Assembly (NCBI GenBank): GCA_964565775.1
Contig: CAZMGB010000003.1
Span: 62,001 to 126,000 of the forward strand
From: CAZMGB01 sp964565775
GTDB taxonomy: Bacteria; Chloroflexota; Dehalococcoidia; DSTF01; JALHUB01
Reading direction: 5' to 3'
DNA: 64,000 nt
Below the pieces are notes generated by a model that saw only the letters and a list, made by a program, of their open reading frames with translations, ran no database searches and was not told the origin of the DNA. The translations under genes were made by a program, and so were the position numbers. Positions 45,721 through 52,738 of this stretch are shown one piece after another. Every line of letters starts with the position of its first letter. Position 1 is the stretch's first letter.

Positions 45721-46853
45721 CCGTATCTGCGGACGATCCACGCGTGCGACTCGGTGACGAGCCGTTTCCGGCGAAGGAGCCGGGCGATGGCAAGGACCCG
45801 GCTCAGCGGGCGCCGACGCCTCCAACGCGCAGGAAAGGGTGGACCGGGGGCCTGCTCCTGTCACTGGTCGCGGCATTCGCGGTACTGGCCGGCCTTGGCT
45901 TCTATGCCGACTTCGCCGACGTCTCCTCGACTCTAGCGGCATTTCGCTGGAACCTGATACCCGCGCTGCTGGGAATAACAACGGTCAACTACGTTGTGCG
46001 GTACCTCCGCTGGCGGAAGCTGCTCCAGGTCACCGGGACGCGCAACCCGCCCCTCCGGCAGGATGTGCTCATCTTCCTCGCGGGCACCGCCATGATTCTC
46101 ACGCCCGGGCGAGCGGGCGAATGGGTGAAGAGCTACTACCTGCGGGATCGCCACGGCGTTCCCGTAGCGCGGACCGCACCTATCATCCTCCTGGAGCGGG
46201 TGAGCGATTCTCTCGCCATGCTCCTTCTCGCCGCGGCAGGCTTCTTCCTGTTCGGCCGCGGTGCGCCCGTGTTCGTCATTGTCCTGGCTGTGGCGGCAGC
46301 GGCGATCGTTGGCCTTCGACACCGCGGGATCGCGTCAGTCGTCCTCCGTGGCGCGAGGAGATTCGCCCTTGCGGATCGCCTCGCGGCGCCAATTGAGGGC
46401 TTTCACGAGAGCTCGCGGCGCCTCTTCTCACTGTCCGGCCTTCTGTGGTCCTCCGGTCTTGGACTTCTCGCGTGGACGCTGGAATGTCTAACCTTCTTCC
46501 TCGTGCTTGTGGGCTTCGGGCAGCCGATGACGTGGGTCCTCGTCGCACAGGCTGCCTTCATCTTCCCGATCGCCACCCTCGCCGGGAGCCTCTCGCTGCT
46601 GCCCGGAGGAATAGGGGTGACGGAAGGCAGCATCACCGGCCTCACACAGGCGATCCTGAGCACCCCACGAAGCCTCGCAGTGGCCTCGGCTCTGCTGGTG
46701 CGGGCGATGATCCTGGGCTTTGGGTTCGCAGTGGGCCTGGTGGCGCTCGCTCTGCTCAGCCGGTCGATGCCGCACCAGGCTGAAGGGCGTAGCAGACGCA
46801 TGGCCTCCCCGCCGAGCCCCGTCGAGACGCGGCGCCTTCACGCAGTAGATTAG
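45717..46853 (+). CDS. AglD/LPG-synthase-TM family flippase-like membrane protein (UPF0104)
   Basis: A 378-residue polytopic protein with a GTG start overlapping the upstream stop. Motifs of the lysylphosphatidylglycerol synthase TM/UPF0104 family: NYVVRYLRWRKLLQ, the TPGRAGEWVKSYYLRDRHG stretch, ILLERVSDSLAMLL, and SLLPGGIGVTEGSITGL. There is no GT or lysyl-transferase domain fused to it. Members are found in AglD-type glycosylation proteins of archaea and in glycolipid synthesis or flipping systems. As last gene of the glycan run it may move or modify a polyprenyl-linked sugar. Confidence 0.85.
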   Translation: MTVSADDPRVRLGDEPFPAKEPGDGKDPAQRAPTPPTRRKGWTGGLLLSLVAAFAVLAGLGFYADFADVSSTLAAFRWNLIPALLGITTVNYVVRYLRWRKLLQVTGTRNPPLRQDVLIFLAGTAMILTPGRAGEWVKSYYLRDRHGVPVARTAPIILLERVSDSLAMLLLAAAGFFLFGRGAPVFVIVLAVAAAAIVGLRHRGIASVVLRGARRFALADRLAAPIEGFHESSRRLFSLSGLLWSSGLGLLAWTLECLTFFLVLVGFGQPMTWVLVAQAAFIFPIATLAGSLSLLPGGIGVTEGSITGLTQAILSTPRSLAVASALLVRAMILGFGFAVGLVALALLSRSMPHQAEGRSRRMASPPSPVETRRLHAVD

Positions 46854-46888
46854 CGTCTAGCGGTCTCGAAGAAGGAACCTCCGGGCAC

Positions 46889-47575
46889 CTATAGGCGCTC
46901 GGCCCTCACCACCAACCGATGGCTGTACCCCAGCGAGGCGCCGTTGAACGTGCCGTCGCAGGTGATGAGGGTGACCGTCTCGCGGCTGGTGGGGCCCACG
47001 ATCTCCTCGATGGGCGCTCCCTGCGCCTCATAGGCCACGCTCTGAGTGACCACATAGTCGTAGGTGCCACCGCCTTCGAGGCGCACTTCGACGATATCGC
47101 CGAGCGTAAGGTCGCGCAGGCGAGCGAAAACAGCCGGCCCGTAGTTGTGGTAGTCCACGTGGCCCGCGAGGACGATGTTCGCCCCTTCCCCGGGCCTGCC
47201 CGCGAAGTCGTACAACGCCACCTCTTCAGGACTGTCCGGCACCTGCATGTGCCCGCTCGCATCGACACCCTTGGCGACAAGGGGAGCGTCGACACCGATC
47301 TTGGGGATGACCACTCGGCCGATGGCAATGCCGGCGGCAGGGGGAGGAGCGACGGGCTCGGCCACATCTACAGGCTCCTCTGTGGGCTGTTCAGCCGCTG
47401 CGGCGGGACTTTCTGGTGAGGGCGCAGGAGAGGGCATCAGCGCGACTGCCCGCCCCTCGGGCCACGGCTCGTCGGCTATCAGGAGCATTACGATACCGGC
47501 TACCGTTCCCGTCACCGCCACGACGAGGAAGGCCATCAACAGGCCACGTCGCAGCGAATGAGCACTCGATCTCAT
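46889..47575 (-). CDS. Class F sortase
   Basis: A 228-residue membrane-anchored transpeptidase. The N-terminal membrane segment is about residues 10-33; a Pro/Ala-rich linker follows, then the sortase barrel: IGRVVIPKIGVDAPLV, LAGHVDYHNYGPAVFARL (catalytic histidine), VTLITCDG (catalytic cysteine) and the late arginine in YSHRLVVRAE. This arrangement fits class F sortases, common in Actinobacteria and Chloroflexota. The neighbouring gene on the same strand encodes a protein with an LPSAG sorting signal, its probable substrate. Confidence 0.93.
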   Translation of the reverse strand: MRSSAHSLRRGLLMAFLVVAVTGTVAGIVMLLIADEPWPEGRAVALMPSPAPSPESPAAAAEQPTEEPVDVAEPVAPPPAAGIAIGRVVIPKIGVDAPLVAKGVDASGHMQVPDSPEEVALYDFAGRPGEGANIVLAGHVDYHNYGPAVFARLRDLTLGDIVEVRLEGGGTYDYVVTQSVAYEAQGAPIEEIVGPTSRETVTLITCDGTFNGASLGYSHRLVVRAERL

Positions 47576-47612
47576 TTGAGCCAGACCCCCACCTCTGGAT
47601 TGCGGTCTCGGC

Positions 47613-48791
47613 CTACTCTCCAGGCGTGGCGCCCCGTGTCAGATAGTAGAAGGCCCAACTCCCACCGCCCGCCAGCAGGATAACGGCGGCGCCCATCAGT
47701 GGTCTCCAGGGGAGGGGAGCGCTGCCGCCTTCGCCCGCCGAAGGGAGGCCGCTGACCCCGGCCTGGGCGGATGACGGGGTCCCGACAGCACCGCCCGCAG
47801 CGACAGCGGCCGGAGCCTGGGGAGGCAGAGGATCGGCGTGCACCAGGGCCGGCGTGGAGGAAGGCTGCTCAGGGACCAGCGTGAACGCGGCCGCTTGAGG
47901 CGAGGGCTGCGGAGTGCCCGCGGCGGCTGCTGTTCCGGTCGCGGTAGCGGTCGGCGTGCCCCCGGACGTCGGCGTGGTCGTCCCCGACGGCGTGCCGGTG
48001 GGCGTAGGCGAGGCGGTCTCGGTTGTCGTAGCCGAAGGGACGGGCGTGGGCGAAGCCGTCCCGGTTGCTGTAGCCGAAGGGATGGGCGTCGGCGAGGCCG
48101 TCTCGGTTGCGGTGGCGGTGGGCACCGGCGTCGGTGTCTCCGTGGGAACCTCGGTGGGCGTCTCGGTGGGAGCCTCCGTGGGCGTCTCAGTCGGGGTCTG
48201 CGTCGGCGCCACCGTCGGGGTGGGACTGGGCTCAGACGTATCGAAGACCGACACCGTGCCGTCGTTGAAGATGGCTCCGATCGGATCGCCGGATTCATCG
48301 GTGAGTGTAGCGCTCTGGATGAGGACCGATGTAGCCCCGGGCGCCTTGCCGACGAAGCGGATGGTTGCGAGCGTGCCGGAGCCGCTCACCGGAACGGCAG
48401 GGGAGACGAGCGTAAACTCGTACGAGACCGTCCCCGCCAGATTGTCCGCGCTATTGGTGATTACGCTTCCCGGCTGCCCCGAGGGTCCAGGGAAGCTGCC
48501 GGGAAAGACCTGGATGCCTGCGAGCATGGGGTCTACGTCTACCACTTCCGCGATCGCCGGGTTGAAAGCGACGACGAAACCGGCACTATAGAGGTCAGTG
48601 ACGTCGACGATGGCGATGCTGATGTCGCCGGTCCGGCCGACGCCGATGTCGATGTGGGCGGGTGTGACCTGAACAAGGGTTCCGGCCGCATCAGCCGGAG
48701 GTCGGGCCAGCAGGGCAGACACCACCAGGGCCAGCCCTGCCAGGGCGGCGGCCCCAGTCCGTGTCCACGATCCTTGCGGTCGACGAGGCAC
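47613..48791 (-). CDS. Cohesin-like, Thr/Pro-rich surface protein with LPSAG sorting signal
   Basis: A 392-residue protein from the GTG at 48791 (AGGAGG eight bases upstream; a TTG six codons upstream is weaker). A signal peptide (AALAGLALVVSALLA) is followed by a cohesin-type beta domain (VTPAHIDIGVGRTGDISIAI, SAGFVVAFNPAIAEV), then about 90 residues of PTETPTE-type repeats, a spacer, and a C-terminal LPSAG motif, a hydrophobic span (PLMGAAVILLAGGGSWAFYYL) and a short tail. Cohesin domains usually bind dockerins; surface cohesins also occur outside cellulosomes. LPSAG deviates from LPxTG; the sortase encoded next to it is the likely processing enzyme. Confidence 0.88.
   Translation of the reverse strand: MPRRPQGSWTRTGAAALAGLALVVSALLARPPADAAGTLVQVTPAHIDIGVGRTGDISIAIVDVTDLYSAGFVVAFNPAIAEVVDVDPMLAGIQVFPGSFPGPSGQPGSVITNSADNLAGTVSYEFTLVSPAVPVSGSGTLATIRFVGKAPGATSVLIQSATLTDESGDPIGAIFNDGTVSVFDTSEPSPTPTVAPTQTPTETPTEAPTETPTEVPTETPTPVPTATATETASPTPIPSATATGTASPTPVPSATTTETASPTPTGTPSGTTTPTSGGTPTATATGTAAAAGTPQPSPQAAAFTLVPEQPSSTPALVHADPLPPQAPAAVAAGGAVGTPSSAQAGVSGLPSAGEGGSAPLPWRPLMGAAVILLAGGGSWAFYYLTRGATPGE
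47957..48227 (-). repeat. Thr/Pro-rich imperfect tandem repeats
   Basis: The DNA codes for short units of the type PTETPTE and longer units of about 20 codons (TATETASPTPIPSA, TATGTASPTPVPSA, TTTETASPTPTG). It forms a low-complexity wall-spanning stalk between cohesin domain and sorting signal, and creates long spurious reading frames on the other strand. Confidence 0.85.
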
Positions 48792-48956
48792 TCCTGGCCC
48801 CTCCTGCAATGTGAGTGCGAGTGAGTATCGGCAGAATGATGTACCTTCATTAGCCCCCTCTCACCGCAGGTGTAGCCCCTAACGGCCCCAAGATATAGGT
48901 TCCGGTATAGGCTCCTGTAACGAGCTTGCGGAGGCGACGTTCTAGTAGTTGAGAGA

Positions 48957-49664
48957 GTGAGGCCGTCTCCAACGATGAGTCCCTTGTCAGCACCTATCCT
49001 GCGGTGGTTTTCAGGTTCTCCTAGCGCCCGCTGGCGCCTGTTTATCGGCCTGGTGGCCTTGGAGCTCTTGGCCCTCCTTGCCCTCATAGCCTTCCTTCTC
49101 GTGGCCGCGCGAGGGAGCGACGAGTTCCAGGCGCGCCGGGCCCTCCTGGCCGAGCCCGACCTGCCGTCCGGGTGGGTGCCCGTCGCAGCCGACACCTATC
49201 CTTTCATGAAGGACAGCCCGCTCATCCGTCTACTTCTCGATGACGAGACGGTGGCGGGGGCGTTCTCAGCCTACCGGGACCCCACGGATTCCTACGCCAT
49301 CGCCACCTACCTCATCTTCCGACCCGACCAGCCGCTGACGATCGCAGAGCAGCCACGCGGCACTGACCTGACGCAATTCGCCCTCCTCGTCACCGACATG
49401 GAACGTCTCGCCAGGGAGCGGCTGCAAGGCGCCCTCCCCGAGGTCTCCTTCGCGGTCAGCGACATCCCTGTCCCCGGCGCGCTGCGTGGGAGGAGCCTGG
49501 CCCCTGTCTCTCAAGACGGTGTCCAGGCCGACTGCCTTGTCTTCACCACCGGTCCGGTACTGGCCCTCGTAGTGGTGGAGCACCCGCGTGGGCAGGAGCC
49601 TTTCCGCTCGGTGGAGGAGCTGGCGCAGATCGTCCACGACCGCATCCTTAACGAGCTGACCTGA
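48957..49664 (+). CDS. Membrane-anchored protein of unknown function
   Basis: A 235-residue protein with an N-terminal membrane segment (about residues 28-52, LFIGLVALELLALLALIAFLLVA) and a predicted extracytoplasmic domain of about 180 residues with no recognised motif (LPSGWVPVAADTYPFMKDSP, then GRSLAPVSQDGVQADCLVF). Either GTG at 48957 or ATG at 48975 may be the start. It lies between the divergent sortase/surface-protein pair and the archaellum operon and reads the same way as the latter, 340 bases upstream of it. Link to either is unproven. Confidence 0.7.
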   Translation: MRPSPTMSPLSAPILRWFSGSPSARWRLFIGLVALELLALLALIAFLLVAARGSDEFQARRALLAEPDLPSGWVPVAADTYPFMKDSPLIRLLLDDETVAGAFSAYRDPTDSYAIATYLIFRPDQPLTIAEQPRGTDLTQFALLVTDMERLARERLQGALPEVSFAVSDIPVPGALRGRSLAPVSQDGVQADCLVFTTGPVLALVVVEHPRGQEPFRSVEELAQIVHDRILNELT

Positions 49665-49756
49665 TCCGCCCGCTCATCCTCAGCCCCCACTTCTATTTCG
49701 CCTCCGGTCTTCACCTGAGAGAGGGAGAACGCGGAATAGACCCCCTCAGACACGAC

Positions 49757-49771
49757 TAGGCGTTTTCCCTA
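49757..49771. promoter_or_regulatory. Degenerate palindrome upstream of arlB1
   Basis: TAGGCGTTTTCCCTA has TAGG/CCTA arms and resembles TAGGGGCTTTCCCCTA upstream of arlB2, with imperfect inner positions. It lies 20 bases upstream of the promoter candidate and may bind a regulator of the operon. Confidence 0.35.
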
Positions 49772-49791
49772 CATCTTGTCGCGTAAACCCC

Positions 49792-49818
49792 TAAACCCAG
49801 GCATCTAACTGCCGAATA
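49792..49818 (+). promoter_or_regulatory. Sigma-28 (FliA/SigD)-type promoter candidate for arlB1
   Basis: The -35-like TAAACCCA (49792-49799), an 11-base spacer and the -10-like GCCGAATA (49811-49818) match the bacterial flagellin promoter pattern TAAA...-N11-GCCGATAA in both half-site cores and in spacing. The -10 part (GCCGAAYATTGC) is conserved before arlB2 as well (51037-51048), but there the TAAA element is absent. Identified by eye; no score was computed. Confidence 0.5.
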
Positions 49819-50006
49819 TTGCAACGGGTTCTATGACGGCACCGTATGACAAGAGGTAGTCACCCGCCCGCCAGGCCTGGAACCAGGGCGGGGCACGGAC
49901 AAATGAGAAAGCTGCTGGGGCCGAATCCGTTCCGCCCAGTCCGCGGTTGGACTGACTGAACCTTCCCATGGAAGGAATCTCGAGATAGGAAAGGAGGTGG
50001 AGAAGA
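49809..50006 (+). repeat. Duplicated archaellin leader, copy 1
   Basis: It is homologous over nearly its whole length (198 bases) with copy 2 at 51035-51231 (197 bases). Shared blocks include CTGCCGAAYATTGC, CCGTTCCGCC, TCCGCGGT, GAACCTTC and CATGGAAGGAATCTC, and the ribosome binding site. Differences are spread out, which fits an old tandem duplication that included the gene. Confidence 0.8.
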
Positions 50007-50600
50007 ATGAAGAGACTGCTCAACCTGATACGTGGCATCCACGCGGACGAGCGGGGCATCACCGGCCTGGAAACGGCGATCATCCTGATCGCCTTCGTGA
50101 TCGTCGCCACCGTCTTCGCGTTCGTCGTGCTGACGACCGGTGTCTTCAGCTCTGAGCGAGGCAAAGAGACGGTGTTCGCTGGCCTGCAGAAGGCCAGGGG
50201 CACCATGGAGCTTCGTGGAGGCGTCGTCGTCACAGCTTCGGGCTCGCCGCTCGCCGTCAGCGACATCATCCTGACGTTCGGCAATGCGGCGGCCGGCGAT
50301 CCGATCCCTCTGGACCCGGACGCTGACAGCAACACGACGATCATCGCTTACCGGGACGACAATACCATCGACAACGACGTGAATTACACGGTCACCAGCG
50401 TGCTGGGCGACGGCGACAACTTGCTCGAACCGGGCGAGGTCATCACCGTCACCATCAACGTGGCGTCCGACATCAGCCCGGCGCCGAGCCTGGGAGCGAA
50501 CGACCGGTTCACGCTGGAGGTCCAGACGCCCGTGGGGGCCGTCCTCGATATTACCCGCCTGTTACCGGCGGAGCTGGATGCCGTAATGCAGCTGCACTAG
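50007..50600 (+). CDS. arlB1: Archaellin (archaeal-type flagellin), first copy
   Basis: Filament subunit of an archaellum. The 197-residue protein has a class III signal: a charged leader (MKRLLNLIRGIHADERG), the cleavage site after Gly17, Glu at position +5 of the mature protein (ITGLE) and a long hydrophobic helix (TAIILIAFVIVATVFAFVVL). The rest is a beta-rich archaellin domain (ELRGGVVVTASGSP, DIILTFGNAAAG, LLEPGEVITVTINV, RFTLEVQTPVGAVL). Such sequences belong to the archaellin family, not to bacterial flagellin. It is about 85% identical by eye to ArlB2. Two N-glycosylation-type sequons (NTT, NYT) are present. A prepilin peptidase would be needed; none is in the window. Confidence 0.93.
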   Translation: MKRLLNLIRGIHADERGITGLETAIILIAFVIVATVFAFVVLTTGVFSSERGKETVFAGLQKARGTMELRGGVVVTASGSPLAVSDIILTFGNAAAGDPIPLDPDADSNTTIIAYRDDNTIDNDVNYTVTSVLGDGDNLLEPGEVITVTINVASDISPAPSLGANDRFTLEVQTPVGAVLDITRLLPAELDAVMQLH

Positions 50601-50613
50601 GAGAGATCCTGCT

Positions 50614-50675
50614 GAGGAGCGGCGCCCTGCCTCAAGTCGCACCGCGGGACCGGTCAGGGCGCCTCCCTCTTTCTT
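50614..50675 (+). terminator. Terminator-like hairpin after arlB1
   Basis: GGCGCCCTG (50621-50629) pairs perfectly with CAGGGCGCC (50655-50663), with extra pairing of GAGGAG to CTCCCTC; the T-rich TCCCTCTTTCTT follows. It may limit read-through and raise archaellin mRNA over the motor genes. The same hairpin follows arlB2. Confidence 0.6.
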
Positions 50676-50998
50676 GAGCAGGCGGCAGCAGTGCTACGGC
50701 AACGAAAGCCCGAGTAGCCGCCCTGGACCAGACCCAGAACGCCGACTCCCCCCGTCGAGCACGGGGTGCCGACGAACCTCATCCCCTTCACCCCGGTCCG
50801 TTCCCGGCTCTTGGAATAGTAGTGCGCCCGCGCGGGCGGGGGCCCCTCCGGCGCCTGCAGGAGCCGGAGCGTACCGCCCACGGTTGATCCGTCAAAGAAG
50901 CGACTTCACCTCCACGCCGACCCCAATCCCAAGGTCTAGTCCCCGGCATGCCTCCAGGTGGCAGAGCATAGACCGCTAGCCATACCACCTCTACCAGA

Positions 50999-51016
50999 AT
51001 AGGGGCTTTCCCCTAT
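50999..51016. promoter_or_regulatory. Palindrome upstream of arlB2, candidate operator
   Basis: ATAGGGGCTTTCCCCTAT has seven-base perfect arms around CTTT. It lies about 20 bases upstream of the conserved GCCGAACATTGC element. Similar but weaker sites lie upstream of arlB1 and of the GT2 gene, and a half-site (TTAGGGGCTA, minus strand, about 48870-48880) upstream of the surface-protein gene. Confidence 0.45.
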
Positions 51017-51034
51017 ACCGTCTTCCATCAACCC

Positions 51035-51231
51035 CTGCCGAACATTGCCTCGGGTCATGCAAGGATGCACCCTGGCCAAGAAGTAGCCTCCTACCTGCCA
51101 GGGCTGGAACGAAGGTGGGTACGGAGAAAGGAGGGGCGCTGCTGGCATCAAACCCGTTCCGCCTGATCCGCGGTAGGACCAGTTGAACCTTCGCATGGAA
51201 GGAATCTCAACAAGGAAGGAGGTGCAGAAGA
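51035..51231 (+). repeat. Duplicated archaellin leader, copy 2
   Basis: Second copy of the leader described at 49809-50006, ending in the ribosome binding site AAGGAGGTGCAG before the arlB2 start. Length differs from copy 1 by one base. Confidence 0.8.
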
Positions 51232-51828
51232 ATGAAGCGAATACTCGATCTGATGCGCGGCATCCACCGAGACGAGCGGGGCATCACCGGCCTGGAAACG
51301 GCGATCATCCTGATCGCCTTCGTGATCGTCGCCACAGTCTTCGCGTTTGTCGTGTTGACGACCGGTGTTTTCAGCTCTGAGCGGGGCAAAGAGACCGTGT
51401 TCGCCGGCCTGGCGAAAGCCAGGGGCACCATGGAGCTTCGTGGGGGCGTCGTCGTCTCGGCGACGGGCTCGCCCGCTGACACCGTCGACGACATCGTCCT
51501 GACGTTCGGCAACGCGGCGGCTGGCGATCCTATACCCTTGGACCCGAACGCCACGGAGAACTCCACGATCATCGCTTACCGCGATGACAGCGTCATCGAC
51601 AACGACGTGACGTACACGGTCACGAACGTGCTGGGCGACGGCGACGAGTTGCTCGAGCCTGGTGAGGTCATGACCGTCACGATCGACGTGGCGACCGGCA
51701 TCAGCCCGGCGCCAACCCTGGGCGCCAACGACCGGTTCACGTTGGAGGTACAGACCCCGGTGGGGGCCGTCCTCGACATCAGCCGCCAGTTGCCAGCCCA
51801 GCTGGATACCGTGATGCAGTTGCATTAG
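51232..51828 (+). CDS. arlB2: Archaellin (archaeal-type flagellin), second copy
   Basis: Filament subunit, 198 residues, closely similar to ArlB1. The signal region reads RGIHRDERG|ITGLETAIIL with the same predicted cleavage after Gly17 and Glu at +5. Differences cluster in surface-like segments (ATGSPADTVDDIVL; DPNATENSTII), and two sequons (NAT, NST) lie there. Pairs of archaellins are common in archaea, where one may form the bulk filament and another a minor or basal part. Both copies have intact frames and their own leaders and hairpins, so both are probably expressed. Confidence 0.93.
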   Translation: MKRILDLMRGIHRDERGITGLETAIILIAFVIVATVFAFVVLTTGVFSSERGKETVFAGLAKARGTMELRGGVVVSATGSPADTVDDIVLTFGNAAAGDPIPLDPNATENSTIIAYRDDSVIDNDVTYTVTNVLGDGDELLEPGEVMTVTIDVATGISPAPTLGANDRFTLEVQTPVGAVLDISRQLPAQLDTVMQLH

Positions 51829-51840
51829 GAAGGATCCTGC

Positions 51841-51895
51841 GGAGGGGCGGCGCCCTGCTTGATATCGCATCGGCGGAACGGTCAGGGCGCCCTCC
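51841..51895 (+). terminator. Hairpin after arlB2 (attenuator-like)
   Basis: GGCGCCCTG (51849-51857) pairs with CAGGGCGCC (51883-51891), with flanking GGAGG/CCTCC pairing. It matches the hairpin after arlB1, but the T-rich tail is replaced by TTCATGATC, so read-through into the motor genes seems likely. Confidence 0.5.
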
Positions 51896-51923
51896 TTCAT
51901 GATCAAAGAAGGGCAGGACTGCC

Positions 51924-52655
51924 ATGGAGCTAACAGTCCAGATGGCCGCCCTCGAGGACGAGCTCAAGGTCCTGAAGGGCGAGATCAAGTCGATCCTGAC
52001 GGAGATCAGGACCTCCGTCCTAACCCGGGACAACCCCTTCGCGCCGGAGACCGGCGTGCCGGTCTTCCGGCCGGTGGAACGACCGCTTCCCGACGACCAG
52101 ACGTCAGACGAGGGGTCGCCAGAGGCTGAGGTGGGTTCCTCCACCGCGGCACCGAGGCAGGCGCCGGCCAGCGAGCCGGTAGAGCCGCTTCCCCATGTGG
52201 TACGGGTTGAGCCGGCCGCTGCCAACCAGGGCGGTGAGGCTTGGCCGACGGCCGCGCCGGAGCCCCGCGGGGTGCCGACGGAGCCTGCCGCCGGCCAGCC
52301 AAGGACCAGCGGCAGGCCCAGGGGGACGCCCGAGCCCAAGCCAGACCAGGAGGCTGCTCCGCTGGCCTGGAGCGTGCCGACAATTGCTGGCTTGGTGGCC
52401 TGGGCCGACGAGACCGCCTCTCGCATAGGGCCCACCCACATGCAGATGGTCCTCGAGCTGGCCCGCTTCGCCGGCCTCATAAGCGCGGAGGCGGAGGAGC
52501 CGTTGCTCAAGATCGTCAAGCTGGCCGCCAGCCGCAAGGACAGCGCTACGGCTTCGGTGAACGACTCCCTGGTGGCCCTTCGGCAGCTAGAGGCCATCTT
52601 CCGGGGCGAGCAAGGCGACGAGCTGGCTCTCCATCGGCGCCACTGGAGCGCCTGA
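51924..52655 (+). CDS. ArlC/D/E-like archaellum switch protein
   Basis: A 243-residue protein. Residues 1-33 (MELTVQMAALEDELKVLKGE...) are a predicted coiled coil, residues about 40-150 a Pro/Glu/Ala-rich linker, and residues from about 152 a helical domain with LVAWADETASRIGPTHMQMV and LELARFAGLISAEAEEPLL. This coiled coil plus C-terminal domain is the layout of the archaeal FlaD/E (ArlD/E) family, in which the domain reads as a W-x-E...G...Y...GWI-S-E-type pattern. In archaea ArlC/D/E links the chemotaxis adaptor CheF to the motor. Position between archaellins and motor genes supports this. Only one such gene is present here. Confidence 0.75.
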   Translation: MELTVQMAALEDELKVLKGEIKSILTEIRTSVLTRDNPFAPETGVPVFRPVERPLPDDQTSDEGSPEAEVGSSTAAPRQAPASEPVEPLPHVVRVEPAAANQGGEAWPTAAPEPRGVPTEPAAGQPRTSGRPRGTPEPKPDQEAAPLAWSVPTIAGLVAWADETASRIGPTHMQMVLELARFAGLISAEAEEPLLKIVKLAASRKDSATASVNDSLVALRQLEAIFRGEQGDELALHRRHWSA

Positions 52656-52696
52656 GCGAACGGCCGAGCGAGCCCAGCTGGGGGTTTTCAGACGAG

Positions 52697-52711
52697 CCCG
52701 CCTCAGGCGGG
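52697..52711 (+). promoter_or_regulatory. Short GC hairpin between arlC/D/E-like gene and arlG
   Basis: CCCGCC-TCA-GGCGGG is a perfect six-pair stem. No T-run follows; it lies just before the ribosome binding site of the next gene, and together with the nearby CCCAGCTGGG palindrome may modulate mRNA stability or translation. Confidence 0.4.
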
Positions 52712-52738
52712 TCATAAGGATCGCAAGGGGGTGCAGCC

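Larger units (their letters stand above)
49665..50006. other. arlB1 upstream region and 5' leader
   Basis: About 340 bases with no gene. It holds a degenerate palindrome (49757-49771), a sigma-28-like promoter (49792-49818) and a leader of about 180 bases after it. From 49809 on it is homologous to the region before arlB2 (51035-51231), ending in the strong ribosome binding site AAAGGAGGTGGAG before the arlB1 ATG. Such length and conservation in an untranslated leader suggest RNA-level control. Confidence 0.65.
50676..51231. other. Region between the two archaellin genes
   Basis: About 550 bases. The left part (to about 50950) has no recognised feature; the right part holds a strong palindrome (50999-51016) and the second copy of the archaellin leader (51035-51231). 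Small open frames on both strands lack ribosome binding sites. I see no third archaellin remnant. Confidence 0.55.

Noticed and set aside
47838..48824. Plus-strand frames with GVGEAV-type repeats opposite the cohesin-like gene.
   Set aside because: They mirror the Thr/Pro-rich tandem repeats; the minus strand has signal peptide, cohesin domain and sorting signal.
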